Part shown: piece by piece, positions 10,770-21,950 of the stretch | How positions within the stretch are numbered: the stretch's first letter is position 1 | Layout of the letters: every line of letters begins with the position of its first letter | Notes under the pieces: generated by a model | Database searches by the model: none | The model's input: the letters and a program-made list of their open reading frames with translations, nothing else | Told to the model about the DNA's origin: nothing | Made by a program: the position numbers and the translations under genes | Assembly: GCA_022376515.1 (NCBI GenBank) | Contig: WTXI01000226.1 | Coordinates: forward strand, 1 to 59,604 | DNA: 59,604 bases | Direction of reading: 5' to 3' | From: Lactifluus volemus | Lineage: Eukaryota; Basidiomycota; Agaricomycetes; Russulales; Russulaceae

Positions 10770-12478
10770 ACCAAAGGTCGTGAATTTCAGTAGATAAATT
10801 ACGGAATAATATTTAAAAAAAAAAGTCCGAATTTCAGTGGAGATTCCGCCATAAAGTGCATAACTTCACATAAATCAGCAACACTGGCATGCAGTACTTT
10901 GAATCATACATTACACTAACTGAAAGACGCCTTCCAGACATTGACGACATCTACGTCGGCCAGCCACCTCCGTCTAACTGCTTGAACAGAGGTTCGGTAT
11001 CGAGAAGATGTACTCGCTTGACTATTTCGAGCCAAGGTTTCCACGTGCATTAAGGAGCCCTTTGGGATGGTAGAGGAAGGACGAGCAGTGATCCTTTGGT
11101 CAGAGCCAGGCGAAGTTGTGCCACCAATTGGGGCACGATAACTTGAAGGACCGAAGTGGCTTTAGGTTTCTCGAACAACTAACTTAGTAAAACCTACTCA
11201 CTGAACTGAGCTGTGGCAACACTAGACTGAATCTCGAGCATCTCAATTTCAGAACACAAAGCAGAAGGTCATATACACCTTTTCAAAAGAAAAAAAGTAC
11301 AGCTAATGTATTAAGGGAACAACATTGCCACTGCCATTTGTGGCTATGTGTCATATTCGAACAACCATTGGACATGTTTAAATGCAAGTGCCGTCGATAG
11401 GGTCGCAGGAGGTGGGATCAGTAGACGGCATCGAGGTCGGTTCCACGACAGGGGTTGGAATCACCATCGTGGTGAAATCGAAGTCGTTGAAGGAGTCCTG
11501 TCGTTCCATCATGTTGCCACCACGGCGGACCAGACCAGCCGACACAGTGAGGGGAGCAAGAAGAACGGCAATCGAGAATTTGAAGAACAACATTTTCATC
11601 GGGAGTATAGTATAGTTGGGACCAGTGTCGAGTGTGCTTGAAGGAAAATGATTATTAATAAAACGGAGCAACTGTGACCTGCCAGTGGCTACCCAGATAG
11701 ATACTTGCTGGAAGTCAGAAGGATGATGATCATGACGATGGGAAAGTATACACACCTGACGAAGAGGCAGAATTCGATGCCTGCACTTCGGTTTCTTCGA
11801 GCTATTTATCTACGAGTCGGTGACTTATAAAAACAATCGTCCCGAATCGATCATAGGGCAACAAAAAGGGTCGGTCCTACTAGTAACGCAATCGTGAAGA
11901 AAAAAACAACAGATGAAATATGTAAAGCCGGTATCATGCCTTGGATTCGGAGGCGTTGGCGTCGGTAGGCGTTCCCGCAGCTTCTTCCGAATCTGCCATA
12001 AATGAGTGTGCTCGTCGGTCACTAGGTAGTTTGGTAAGTGGAGCGAGGCGCCAGCTCCCCGCCACTCGTTGTGAAGGTGAGGCGGCGCCGGGTGCTAAGA
12101 CACGCTAATAGTCAGTTCCGAGTCGTGAAGCACAATGGCGGTACGTATCGTACGACGTCCATCACTGGTTATGCACAACGGGGCATTCAGTTATCCACCC
12201 TATGCTGCCAGGGTCGATTGCCCGTCCGTGTCCTCGGGCCCTTCCCTTTTCAAGCTTTCCTTCCAACCGGAGTCTACCCTTCCATAATCCCAGCTCTCAG
12301 AGTCCAGCAGGAAGGAGAAGAAAGAGAACGGAAAAACGTGAAGGAGGACGAGTCGAGCTCTTGTGTTATTAATAAAGATGAAAGGTGGAGTCCGCATCAG
12401 TTGCTGGCATGGCGCATTCAAATTGCGATGACAAACAATACTAGGGAAATGCCGACATTGTCGTCGGCTACTGCTACC
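10770..12478 (-). repeat. Right arm of the 1.7 kb long inverted repeat
   Basis: This is the reverse complement of the left arm 2672-6356, without the LINE, so it shows the empty site. It contains the second secreted-protein gene. A 178-codon open frame at 12038-12574 has a mirror frame in the left arm at 2705-3112. I take it as the upstream region of the secreted-protein gene rather than a separate gene, because it is cut differently in the two arms. Immediately outside the arm (12477-12545) a short repeat recurs at 16713-16785. Confidence 0.85.
11378..11593 (-). CDS. Small secreted protein, copy 2 (uninterrupted)
   Basis: The 71-residue product has the signal peptide MLFFKFSIAVLLAPLTVSA, a dibasic RR just after it, a proline/threonine-rich middle and the end CDPIDGTCI followed by TAA at 11378-11380. 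An ATG two codons upstream (11599) is an alternative start; I prefer the one that aligns with copy 1. Compared with copy 1 there are several substitutions in the mature part (for example FNDFDFTTMVIPTP against FISFKGVTIVIPTP) but the signal peptide is nearly unchanged. No family is recognised. It would be secreted; a role as effector or signalling peptide is guesswork. Confidence 0.6.
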   Translation of the reverse strand: MLFFKFSIAVLLAPLTVSAGLVRRGGNMMERQDSFNDFDFTTMVIPTPVVEPTSMPSTDPTSCDPIDGTCI

Positions 12479-12689
12479 TTGCTTGCAGACATTGAGGTTG
12501 CAAGTCTATTTATACATCAACATACAGCTTCACGGATAGGAAGGCAGAGGGCGGAAGAAGAGCAATTACAGTAGTACCCACCTGTATGAGAACGATGCAT
12601 CACGTGTAGTATCTACTACTAACTGCGTGCTCCGGTCACCCCTTCACACATTTTCGCCCGGCAAGCAGGATACAGCATCAGCCCCGAGC

Positions 12690-12845
12690 GGTCGCGCAAT
12701 TGCAAAGAAGATCGCAACTATCCAAAATTAATATTGTTCGACACGTTTCTTATGGATTCCTTTGCTTCACCGGCCATGTCTTCATAAGCCTAGCACCGTC
12801 TGGATTTCAGGTAAACATGAGACACGGCTTGATATGTCGAAGAAG
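12690..12845 (+). pseudogene. Relic of a NACHT-WD40 C-terminal tail
   Basis: The bases match the tail of the gene ending at 2530, with the same sequence around TATGGATTCC, CACCGGCCATGTCTTC and TCTGGATTTCAGGTAAA. No WD repeat remains upstream, and deletions shift the frame. It has the same orientation as the large copy, so it is not part of the inverted duplication. Confidence 0.7.
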
Positions 12846-12949
12846 ATGGCGGTCACGGTTTATATCTGCTGATGTCCGCGCACCTCAGTCACGTCTTCGT
12901 CGGTACGCTGCGAACGGCTTTCGCTGGTAGGACGGGTTGATCCGCGAGA

Positions 12950-13590
12950 TTAGGTCAGATCGTTGCCAGCAATCTGATCGTGTCGCCAATCCAGGCATGC
13001 TGGTGAGCTATCCTCATCCATCATCATTCTTTGTTGACGGAGTTCAGCCCCCACTCTTTCTGAAAACGTTCTGATTTTTTTTTTTGAGAATAGCTTATCA
13101 GCGTCTTTGGCCACCATCGGCAGTGCTAGGTCGTGGAAGGATGTCAGGAAGAGTGTGAACGGGGGCTCTCCCTCCGTCATCAAGGTGTTTGCTTCCGTTT
13201 TCTTTTGTTGTTCCTGCGTAACCAATCTTTCCGTCAATCTTCAATCACGGCAGGTGATGTGGGTCAGCTCCCCGTATTTGCTCAGAATTTCCTCGCGCCT
13301 GAGGTTTGTCGCCGCATTCTTCTTCCCGCGTTTGACAGTCCCGTTCTTCAATTTGGTCTCGTTTGTGCTCGGGGGGAGTTCATACTTTTCTCTGCGGTAT
13401 CTTTCATAGAAGCCAAGGTATTTTTCAGCAAATAGACATATTTCAATACCAAGATGAAGAGAATTCGGAAGTCGGCGGCCTGAAAGAAGGAGGATAAGGG
13501 CCTGTAACTTGCGAAGCGTTGATCTATGTTGATTATGTGACTTTCAATGCCCTTGTTGTAGGTTAGAAATAGGAGAATCGCTCTGTGGTG
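12950..13590 (-). pseudogene. Decayed coding relic of unknown family
   Basis: Read on the minus strand, about 150 codons are protein-like: YERYRREKYELPPSTNETK, then KRGKKNAATNLRREEILSK, then a TGA replacing what may have been a Trp codon, then LTERLVTQEQQKK and DADKLFSKKKIRTFSERV. The charged, helical composition differs strongly from the surrounding noise. I do not recognise the family. A transposase or other element-encoded protein is possible. No start or splice structure is visible. Confidence 0.4.
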
Positions 13591-13805
13591 CATTTGAAGT
13601 CGCGCTACGTTGAAGGTGTAGGTGGCCTACATGGGCGAATCGCGATGGCACGTGGAACGTCTACCAATAGTCCAGCCTGACTGCCACTATACACCGTTAC
13701 CGTTACGGGTTAAAACCATCTGCAATCGAGCCCCAAACGGAACAGCACCAACACTCAATAATGTAGTTTACGAACTTGAACAGCAATGCTATCATATGGT
13801 TAAAT

Positions 13806-14115
13806 ACCTACGATCGACTTAAATGCTTGATAGCACCTCAAAATCTCGCGCCTGCTGTCTAGAGGTCACATGCCTTTGCTAAGGCAACAAGCAGGACGAG
13901 GAGTTGGTGGGTAACAATACGTCACCAGGGTTTCCTCTGGAGGATAGGTCCCATGGCAAATATGAGATGAGGGAGTCTTGGTGACAGGAATGTTGAAGAA
14001 AACAGGCAATGTGCCAACCATGACAATGCCAGGCATGACCTGAGGGGGAACAAGCCATCAGAAATGAATCAACAAGCTCACAAAAACAACTTACCTTTTC
14101 CACCAAAGGTCCGCA
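13806..14115 (-). pseudogene. 3' fragment of the nuclease-like gene (minus strand)
   Basis: It matches the last exon, the second intron and the edge of exon 2 of the gene at 17152-18042, including the shared 3' flank around 13660-13800. The intron donor reads TTACCTTTTCC, and the 3' exon has lost its frame by small indels. Exons 1 and most of 2 are missing; the sequence stops where the plus-strand fragment begins. Confidence 0.75.
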
Positions 14116-14322
14116 CATCACCGTTTTTTCAAGATTCCTGTGATGAAGACATTGTCAACCCATGTTTGGCATGGGACATATCCCCCTAATGAAACCTGTG
14201 TAGGATATTGTCACCCGCCAGTTCCTTTTGTCTGCCGCCGTACTGAGGGTATGAAACTCCTCAGTAACAGGCGTGAGATTCTGAGAGTTTACGAAGCTTT
14301 TAAGTTAATCGTAGGGATATGA
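14116..14322 (+). pseudogene. 3' fragment of the nuclease-like gene (plus strand)
   Basis: It encodes FFKIPVMKTLSTHVWHGTYP, a conserved middle, and EAFKLIVGI before a TGA: the C-terminal exon of the family, in frame. It lies head-to-head with the minus-strand fragment ending at 14115, so two truncated copies point away from one joint. Confidence 0.75.
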
Positions 14323-14899
14323 CTCATATGAGACGTCGTGGAAGCAGAACACCCTTGTGTCATTCATTGACTTTGTAGTTTGCCTTAAGCATGCGTACAG
14401 CCATGCTAGTAATCAGAGCAGTACCCATGGAAGTTTGTCGTTGTCGAGGGAGCATTGTTCGTCCCACTTACGAAGGACTTCACTAGCATGGGGTCTTGTC
14501 TATGGCATGGCGAAGGCGATGCAGCGTCAGAAAACTCGGCTGGGTGCCGGAAGGTCAGCGAAGATGGAGCCGAGGTGAATGAAGCCAGTCGTCGTCGCGG
14601 TCGAATCCATATCCTTGAAATGCAACACGGCACGTGATCGTGATAAAATGGTGGCAACGTGCGTAAACTATTCACGGAGACTCACCAGAAGTTTAGAAGT
14701 TGCAGTACGAATAAATAGAATCAATTGTACAGTGCACATATTTTAGAAATTTCAACTCTTTCTCTACTTTGTTTTTTTTACCAGTAGAAGCCTGTACAAG
14801 TTTGTTGTCCTCCTGCACGCACAGACCCGCGCTCTGGGTACGTGCGCCTGAAAGCCAACTTGAAGCTTGAAGAGTAACAGGCAGTGAGTCCATGACGTT

Positions 14900-16550
14900 T
14901 TACGGGCGTGGAGTTCAGCCACTACTGGCTGAGTCTTGAACTTGAACATGGCGAGTCGATGACTCGGAAGAGGGGAGAGGTTGGGGGAAGGGAAAAAAAC
15001 GAGAACATGCCTGCTATTATGATCAAAAAAAAAACTACAATCATGCAACAAACAATTTACACACGTTCTCACGGTGGCAGTTCTCCAGAGTAACTCTGGC
15101 CAGACCTTCCCTGTCTCATGGCCTCTACGCGCGGTACCGGTCGTGCCGACGACGAGAATTTCCGCGCGAAACGTGGCGTCGTCGGGTGAGAATGAGAGGT
15201 AAGTACCGCGTGGGTGGATAGGTAATATCGGTGGCGATAAATCCTGACTCTCATCGTCAAAGTCAATATCCAATTTAGGATCCGAGTCAGGGGGTGGAGG
15301 CATGAGAAAGTGTTTGAGATCGCGTAGGGGAGCCGTGGCTGGATCGTGACTGGACGTACGTACGGCGCGAGTAGGTGGCGGACGCACTTCGGCGGGAAAA
15401 GGCCAACTTGCCAAGAGTGCGTCAATGAACAGTCTGTGCGCTTGACGACAAGCTCGTTCGTTGCCGAACATGTCACCCTCATTGACGATGGGTCATTTTT
15501 CGAGCTGCTCGTAAGTTCTACGACGAGCGCGGTCGAGCAACTCGGTCACAGCGGTACCCATCTCGGCAGGCTCGTCATCGTGGTCGCGGTGATGGAACAG
15601 GAATGGTAATCGCCATCGGAAGCGGAAGCGGAATTTGGAGAATCCGAGCTCTTGCAGCGCACCTTTAAAGGTCTCACTGCCGAACGTCGCGTGACGTGCA
15701 GCGTCGAGCGCATGACAGCGAATCCGCGCGATTCGGGTGTAATGTCGTAAAGCGTTCCCATGTGATCCCATACACGCAATGCGGCACTCGGGTTACTCTC
15801 GTCGAGTGAGTACATGAAGCGAGTGACTATCGAAACCGGTACCCTCGCTCCTTTGCTGTGAGACGACGTATTCGAATTCGAATTTGAAGTCTTAAGTGCA
15901 CGGATGTGGCCAGCGCGAGTGAGCACTTGGACGCCCGCGACGAGGGCGACGAGGTTGAGGTTTTATTACTAACCTGCGCTTGCGATACCACTCCGAAAGG
16001 TCGAGCGCGAGGACACATTGCGCGTGGGACCGGCGACGAGGTTCTCTGGAGAAAAGGACCGCGCATTACGCGAAAAGCCACAAATCTCTGGGTGTACCAC
16101 GTCCACAAATGACAGATTGGTCGCAACCAATTTAAAAAAATAAGCGAGATGATATTTGAGATATCTTGGATGGTGTGTGGTTGGCGTTGAAGGACATGTA
16201 GCCAAGGTTTCTCCAGGAAAGGCTGAGGAGACGGGATGCCCCAAGGGATGCCCAGGCGGAAGCGGATGCGTAATTACTGGGGAAAGGGAGAGAATGGCCG
16301 GTCTTTACGAATTGAAACCATTCGGCATCGGCGTCGAATTAGGCACGCTCGGCGCTTTCGTGTACGGGACGGCTGAGAGAAACTTTGACCTGGCGGTGTT
16401 TAGTACAGAAGAGTGCTGTGAATAACACGGCTGAGGGTGGCGGGATTTTTTCCGGAACTTTGATGAGCAAAGATGCGAAGAAAATTGGGATGTAACGATT
16501 TTGGAGAAGGCGAACTAAATGTCCGTTTTTCGAGGGTAAGAACACGGGAC
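14900..16550 (-). pseudogene. Truncated duplicate of the PPR-like gene at 22135-24447
   Basis: The segment aligns in patches with 22000-23920. Shared blocks include RPPPTRAVRTSSHDPATAPL, PPPPDSDPKLDIDFDDESQD and the region around the arginine-rich RARRRTYEQLE. It has lost several blocks, for example a stretch equal to about 22198-22437, and carries frameshifts. It also shares about 100 bases beyond the stop codon with the parent. The order nuclease-like fragment then PPR copy mirrors the intact locus 17152-24447 with the Crinkler-like gene missing between. Confidence 0.85.
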
Positions 16551-16555
16551 TTCAG

Positions 16556-16790
16556 CTAAACCCTGGATGAGATCCAGGGACCTGCTCCAGGGGGCGGTGT
16601 AGAGCGCGGTAAACTGGGGCGCCGGTGGCTCTTCAAGCCACTTTTCTTGCCATTGCTCAATGGCTTGGCGGAATGCGCATCATGATTCACGGACTCGGTG
16701 TCGCCGGATACCTTGCTTGCAGACATTGGAGGTTGCAAGTTTATTTATAAGTTACATCAACATACAGCTTCACGGATAGGATAGCAAAAG
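16556..16790 (-). repeat. Mosaic of two dispersed repeats
   Basis: The first part (about 16556-16700) is an inverted copy of the repeat at 39099-39240 and 45360-45490 (CAATGGCAAGAAAAGTGGCT motif). The second part (16713-16785) repeats 12477-12545, beginning CCTTGCTTGCAGACATTG. The region 16790-17151 shows no gene. Confidence 0.6.
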
Positions 16791-17151
16791 GCGGGAGAGC
16801 ACTGGCCCAGATTAAGACGACGCGTCACGTGTAGTATCTAATGTTCCTGACTGCGTACAATTCCAAGCCACACCAACAACCCAGGTTCTCTTCGTGCTCA
16901 TCTCCGCGCCGCAAGTTCATCATCATGGAAGTGTTTTAAAAAGCTACTATGATTCTTAATATTTGTTTGTTTTGCTTAGATTACTTCTACTATTATTTTC
17001 TTAGCGGTCCGATGTTTACAGTAACATTCCAGCCTGACTGCCACAATACACCATTATCGTTATGGGTTAAAAACCATCTGCAATCGAGCCCCAAACAGAA
17101 CAGCACCAATACTGAATAATGTAGTTTACAAACAGCAATGCTATCAGATGG

Positions 17152-18042
17152 TTAAATACCCACAATCGACTTAAACGCTTGATAGCACCTCAAAATCTCG
17201 CGCCTGCTGTCTAGAGGTCGCATGCCTTCGCTAAGGCGACGAGCAGTTGGTGGGTAACAATACGTCACCAAGGTTTCCTCAGGGGGATAGGTCCCATGGC
17301 GAATATGAGTCGACAGAGTCTCGGTGACAGGAATCTTGAAGAAAACGGGCGACGTTCCGACCATGACGATGCCAGGCATGACCTGAGGGAGAACAAGCCA
17401 TCAGAGAAGAATCAACAAGCTCGCAAAAACAACTCACCTTTTCCGCCAAAGGAGGGAGTTCAAATGCATCCCTTTGGGAATTATTCCCGTTGAAGGCCGC
17501 GACTGCCTCTGCTACGAGCTGAGCCGGCGCACAACTGGACTCCATGGGCTCTAAGCTTTTGTCCTCCTGAACAACGAGAAGAAAATCCTTCCGAGGGCGA
17601 TCGAAAAGACAAATATCGGGTTTGGTGCATATGGTTTCGCCACAAATGAACAACTGAGTTTCAGCACGGGTCCGTGCAACCCGCTCTCGATGAGAATAAC
17701 CCAGGACCTTGAAAAGCTCGACGGTAAAATCAACCACGGCAGTTTCACCCCTTTGCGGGGTCGTGGGAATGTCGAGCAAAGCGACTAGTGCTGCAAAGCG
17801 ATCCTGTTGCATGTGGCTGGCATCAGAAATGTTTAACAGCTCCTCGTCGACTGAGGGCGGTGGCAACTCCTGTGACGTGAAAAGTCGTTAGTCTTTCCAA
17901 CGGCTACATATCGCAAATCGTCACCAACCTGTAAGCCAAAGAATGGAAAGGGCTTCAATTGATTAAGGGTGATATTATACGACTCCAAGTCATTGAGAGT
18001 CCAGTCATTGCCAGACTTGGCGGAACGAATGAGGTTGGCCAT
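17152..18042 (-). CDS. Small PD-(D/E)XK nuclease-like protein, intron-bearing copy 3
   Basis: Exons 18042-17929, 17869-17438 and 17382-17152 join to 258 residues. The candidate catalytic residues are D123 (in PDICLFDRP) and E140-D-K142 (in VVQEDKS). Intron positions are identical to those of the copy at 7124-8000. The protein has no signal peptide or membrane helix, so a cytosolic or nuclear location is likely. The Crinkler-like gene lies 328 bases upstream on the same strand. The pair may work together, but co-transcription is not shown. It could equally be a domesticated or inactive nuclease fold. Confidence 0.83.
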
Positions 18043-18370
18043 GACGATAGAGGAGTTAACTCACTTGTTCACTCCTGTGTGACTTTATACCGACGTGGGT
18101 GGGTCTGATGTCATTTTTTGGGATAGAGAGTGGTAGCAAAAAATGACATCATCCCCACTGGCACGTGCTGGTAGTGGTCTCAGTTATGTTCCCACGCTTC
18201 GGAGAACCCCGGCTATCACCGACGTCCCGACGTGGACACTCTTCTCAACATGCTCGGGTTTCAATACAAATTGTTGAACATCTACTTCACACTATACAAA
18301 ATATAGCCGTTCGCTACTCTCGGTGGTCCATGCATAACAAGGGTCACACAAATCGAGAACATTCGGCGGC

Positions 18371-21300
18371 TCAGGATGCGTCAACTCGTGCAGGGATGTG
18401 ACTGTGATTGTGTTCGTCTTCCATATCCGCCAGCGGCTCCAACCTCCGTCTCAGACTTCCTCTCGCATACTTCGTTGGGTTGTCCTGATATGGATCCCTG
18501 ATCTCATTCAATTCGAATGCATCATGAGGTTTCAGCGAGCGAGTCAACAGCTTTTTGTATGACTCCACATCCGCGTCTATCCCATTGAATGTCTTCGCCG
18601 ACAGTCCCGCGCACCATATATCATACCCAGTAAACCGTTCGCCGTGATGTCTGCTCTCGGGAACCGGGGTGAATGAAACACCAGGTTCAACAGAGGCGAG
18701 CGCAAACACCATTCGAATCACGGGTAGTGGCGTGTCCCCATCAGAAAACAGGTCGACTTCGAATGGATCCATCGCATCAAACAATGACGTCTTGATATCT
18801 TTCTTGAAAGCCCTGTCGTTCTTGACTTGCACAAGGATCGCCGTCACATTACGAGGTGAAAGGTTTCTATTTGGGTCACATATTGGTAGTACAATGTCCA
18901 CGCCACGTTGATTGTTCGCGCACATGACCATTGCGCCCCTCGTGATGAACTTCCAGAGAGACCGGATATTGATCATGTCGGTATTTCTGATCCGGATGAC
19001 ATGGTTGAACCACATCTCATAGCCCTTGAATATTTCTTCGAATGTGCGGGTGTCATTGACGTGCTGCGAGTGAGGCGGCGGGGAATTTTGTAACGCCTTG
19101 TAATCGTCGTCTGGAAGCAGCGCCTTCATGAAGTTGGTGACGGATACCGATCTCGATGTGACCGACGACGCATCACGCGCCCGCATGATAAGGAGTGCCG
19201 CAACTAGTTCTCCACGCATGCCACGATCAATGCAATTCAGATCGAAATTGTCCGCTAGGAGGCGAACAGTGCTCTCCTGTGTGAAGTCCAGAATGTCACG
19301 GGCGGCCTCGGCCAGAAGTGGTTCCGATCCAGCAACGGTGATCAAGGTTTCGAATCCCGTACTGGCCGAAACGCAGAGTCGCAGATGACATCGAATTTGC
19401 TCACGGGCCACGCTACGAGCATCTCCATTCGCGAGATCGAACTCCAATGCGAAGCGAACTGACAGACAAGCCAAACCACCTGGCCCAAACTTGTCTTGGC
19501 CATTGAGCTCATGGCGAGCATTTAGTAGTTTCAGCCTGGCAAAGTGTATAATCTCGTATTTTTCATGCTCTTTCATGGCATCATACAGAGAGCCAAATCT
19601 ATCAGAATTAGAAAGTGGTTAGACTCTTTGAAACAGTGGCCATGACGGCCAGTGGAGGTGGACATACAGTGGACGGCCCAAGTGAGATATCCAATCTGTC
19701 TGTACAACTCGAGATAACATGATATCGTCTTCCATTGCAGGGTATGCGAGAGCATCAAAACTGATCTCGGATATAGGTTGTAGAGGCGGAAGATCTAGAG
19801 GCATGGCCCGACGAGAAGGGTTAGACTGTTTCACCGGGGAGTATGAAAGAACCTTACCAACTGTCGAAAGAAAGAGAGAGAATATAGGGAGGTAGTTGAT
19901 TTTGTTCAGAACTCGACGGAGTTCCGAGAACACAGTCCAAGTTGAATATTTTGGAGTATCTGTGAGTGTGTGTGACTCGTCGAAAGAAAGAATGACAAGC
20001 GGGTGCCGTGGCCCTGTGGCTGGGTTGAGCAATTTTTTCGGGTCGACGAACCGTGAGAGCTTCGATCCTGCTTCTTCTACTCCCTCGTTTTTATATTTAT
20101 ATGGAGAAGGGAAACTATATTTCGTTGGTTCTTGCACGCATTCACTCGCGAACTTCAAAATAACCTGAGGTCATCCTCTGAAATTGTAAGGAGACAAGAA
20201 AGCATACCTTGGTGGCAATCTCAATTACCTCGTTGAAGAATCCTTGACGATATTGATTCGGACCTTCGAAAGACTGACCTGTTGTCATGCGGTCACGGAA
20301 GACAACGGCTAGCATTCTTTGGCGCTCCTTTACAAGCAACGCTTGCTCATCCCATTCTGCCTTAGACAGATCTTGGATGTCCCTATCAGAGAGGGTCGGT
20401 AATGGAGTGGGGCCTGCAGCATCGTTGGCACATGACCCAAAAATAAACTACGGTCTGAGAATACTCACCATGCCACTCTACCGCGATATTCTCTAAATGT
20501 TTGTAGGTGACGGTCAAGAGCGAAAAAACGAATCCATGGAGCCTCCGTGTAACCGCGACCTGACCACCCATAATTGAGGTCAACCAGGTACGCAGGGCCA
20601 CATCAGGAGGGGGGAACCCTGTTCAAGAGTTAGATTATAAGCAAACTGAACGGAAGGAGAGGCGAGCGAAATATGGTACCTCGCGATCCCTCTCCGCGAA
20701 TGCACATGGGTACCGTGATAACGGTTCTCGCGACTTGATCTGCAGCGCGAGACTTGCCCGTCCCAGAGGAGTTGAAAATGCCGAAATCCTTTGCATAGGT
20801 CATTCTTTGCCTGTCGAGGTGAGTCGAGATTGTCTTGATGAGGACATCTGCAGCATTTCCCCGGAAAGGGATATTCCAGGCCTTTACTGTAGTTGTCACA
20901 ACAATACGTGACCAAAATCAAGTCGAGTGGATTCGAGTTTATGCGCACCATTTTCACATGGTTCGTATACGGGTGTGCGTCGCGAGACTGATGGATTCGC
21001 CTTCACAAACACGTCTGTACGGATAGCATAAAGAGAGGGCTGGTCGTCAAAGGAGGAGATATACCATTGTGTAAGAAATCACGCCAGGAGTTTCTCCTCA
21101 CAGAATCTCTTGCTAGCTCGAGAAACGTTTCTTCCCCGTATCGCTGGACATTGGAATTGTATTCTTGTTGACTCGCGATGGATTCGCTGATTTTTGGATA
21201 GTGAGAGAATGTGGTATTGACGACTTGCCAAATTAAATCTAGAATCAGATCGTCTGGGAGCTTGACATCAGATCGATCATTGTCCACTAGCGGCTGAAGG

Positions 21301-21425
21301 ATTTTGGACGCCTCTCGAATGGCTTGGTCAGGTATATCAAGCTTAAGTGGCTGTACTGAAGGAGTATGTTCCAGTTTGACAGAGGGATCAGAGACCGCCG
21401 GCGGGTCATGGGCCTGAGCTTCCAT
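18371..21425 (-). CDS. Crinkler-like protein: P-loop NTPase plus REase-type domain
   Basis: Seven exons (21425-21065, 21014-20913, 20886-20680, 20618-20469, 20413-20208, 20164-19668, 19598-18371) join in frame to 916 residues. Walker A is at about 190-200 (GIFNSSGTGKS) with ITVPMCIRGEG after it. Walker B is at about 398-405 (LVILSFDES). The C-terminal half has E638 (MRGELVAALL), D742 (RGVDIVLP) and Q765-V-K767 (AILVQVKN), spaced like a PD-(D/E)XK nuclease. Fused NTPase and REase domains define many Crinkler-type effectors and their agaricomycete relatives, for which roles in conflict between genomes or with hosts have been proposed. No signal peptide is visible. A decayed homologue is at 36335-37145. 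Domain assignment is by motif only. Confidence 0.85.
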
Positions 21426-21749
21426 GATCGACTGACTGTTCAGACAAAGGAAACGTTCCACTGTTCGTGATCAAGTTGATATCGGTTGCGGGAATTGCCG
21501 CTGTTCTCCCAGTCACGAGTTGGGCGCGTTGCACTATAACCGATGGAACTTGGGTACCTGAGTACTGAGTACTGAATATAGTACTGAATACCCACACAGA
21601 TTTGGGCACTCACCGGAAGTTCAGAGTGGCAGGCTCATCAAGAGATTGTGCAAAAAAAAAAAAACATTGTCTTTCTCTCTTTCACTTTCAAGTTGGGCCT
21701 CCCCGATCCCAGCCTTGAGAACTTGAGAGGTGGTGTGGTTCATGTAGGT

Positions 21750-21950
21750 ATGGTTGCAACAGAGAACCATTTTTACGGACCGATCCCAGCTGAATCATGG
21801 TTGATTTCTTTTCTGGATTCCTTTCAGTCATGTGACATCTTCATGCTGTAGGGCTCGGGTCTACCACTACTCGTACCATCTGGATTGCAGGTGTCAAATG
21901 AGTACCCGGCTTGATCTCTCGAACTTTGTGTGCACGGCGCGTGCATAAAA
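21750..21950 (+). pseudogene. Second relic of a NACHT-WD40 tail
   Basis: It shares the pattern of the tail at 2330-2500: TTTTACGGACC, a TGGATTCCTTT block, CATCTGGATTGCAGGT and CGGCTTGATCTCTCGAA. It is heavily decayed and has no WD repeats. It lies between the start of the Crinkler-like gene and the 3' end of the PPR gene. Confidence 0.55.

Noticed and set aside
12038..12574. 178-codon open frame (MERGASSPPL...) with a mirror at 2705-3112
   Set aside because: It covers the upstream region of the secreted-protein gene, ends differently in the two arms, and has no domain or splice support.
13245..13435. Plus-strand frame with ITAGDVGQLP, like helicase motif II of PIF1
   Set aside because: The opposite strand has a much longer, better protein-like frame and no other helicase motif lies nearby on the plus strand.
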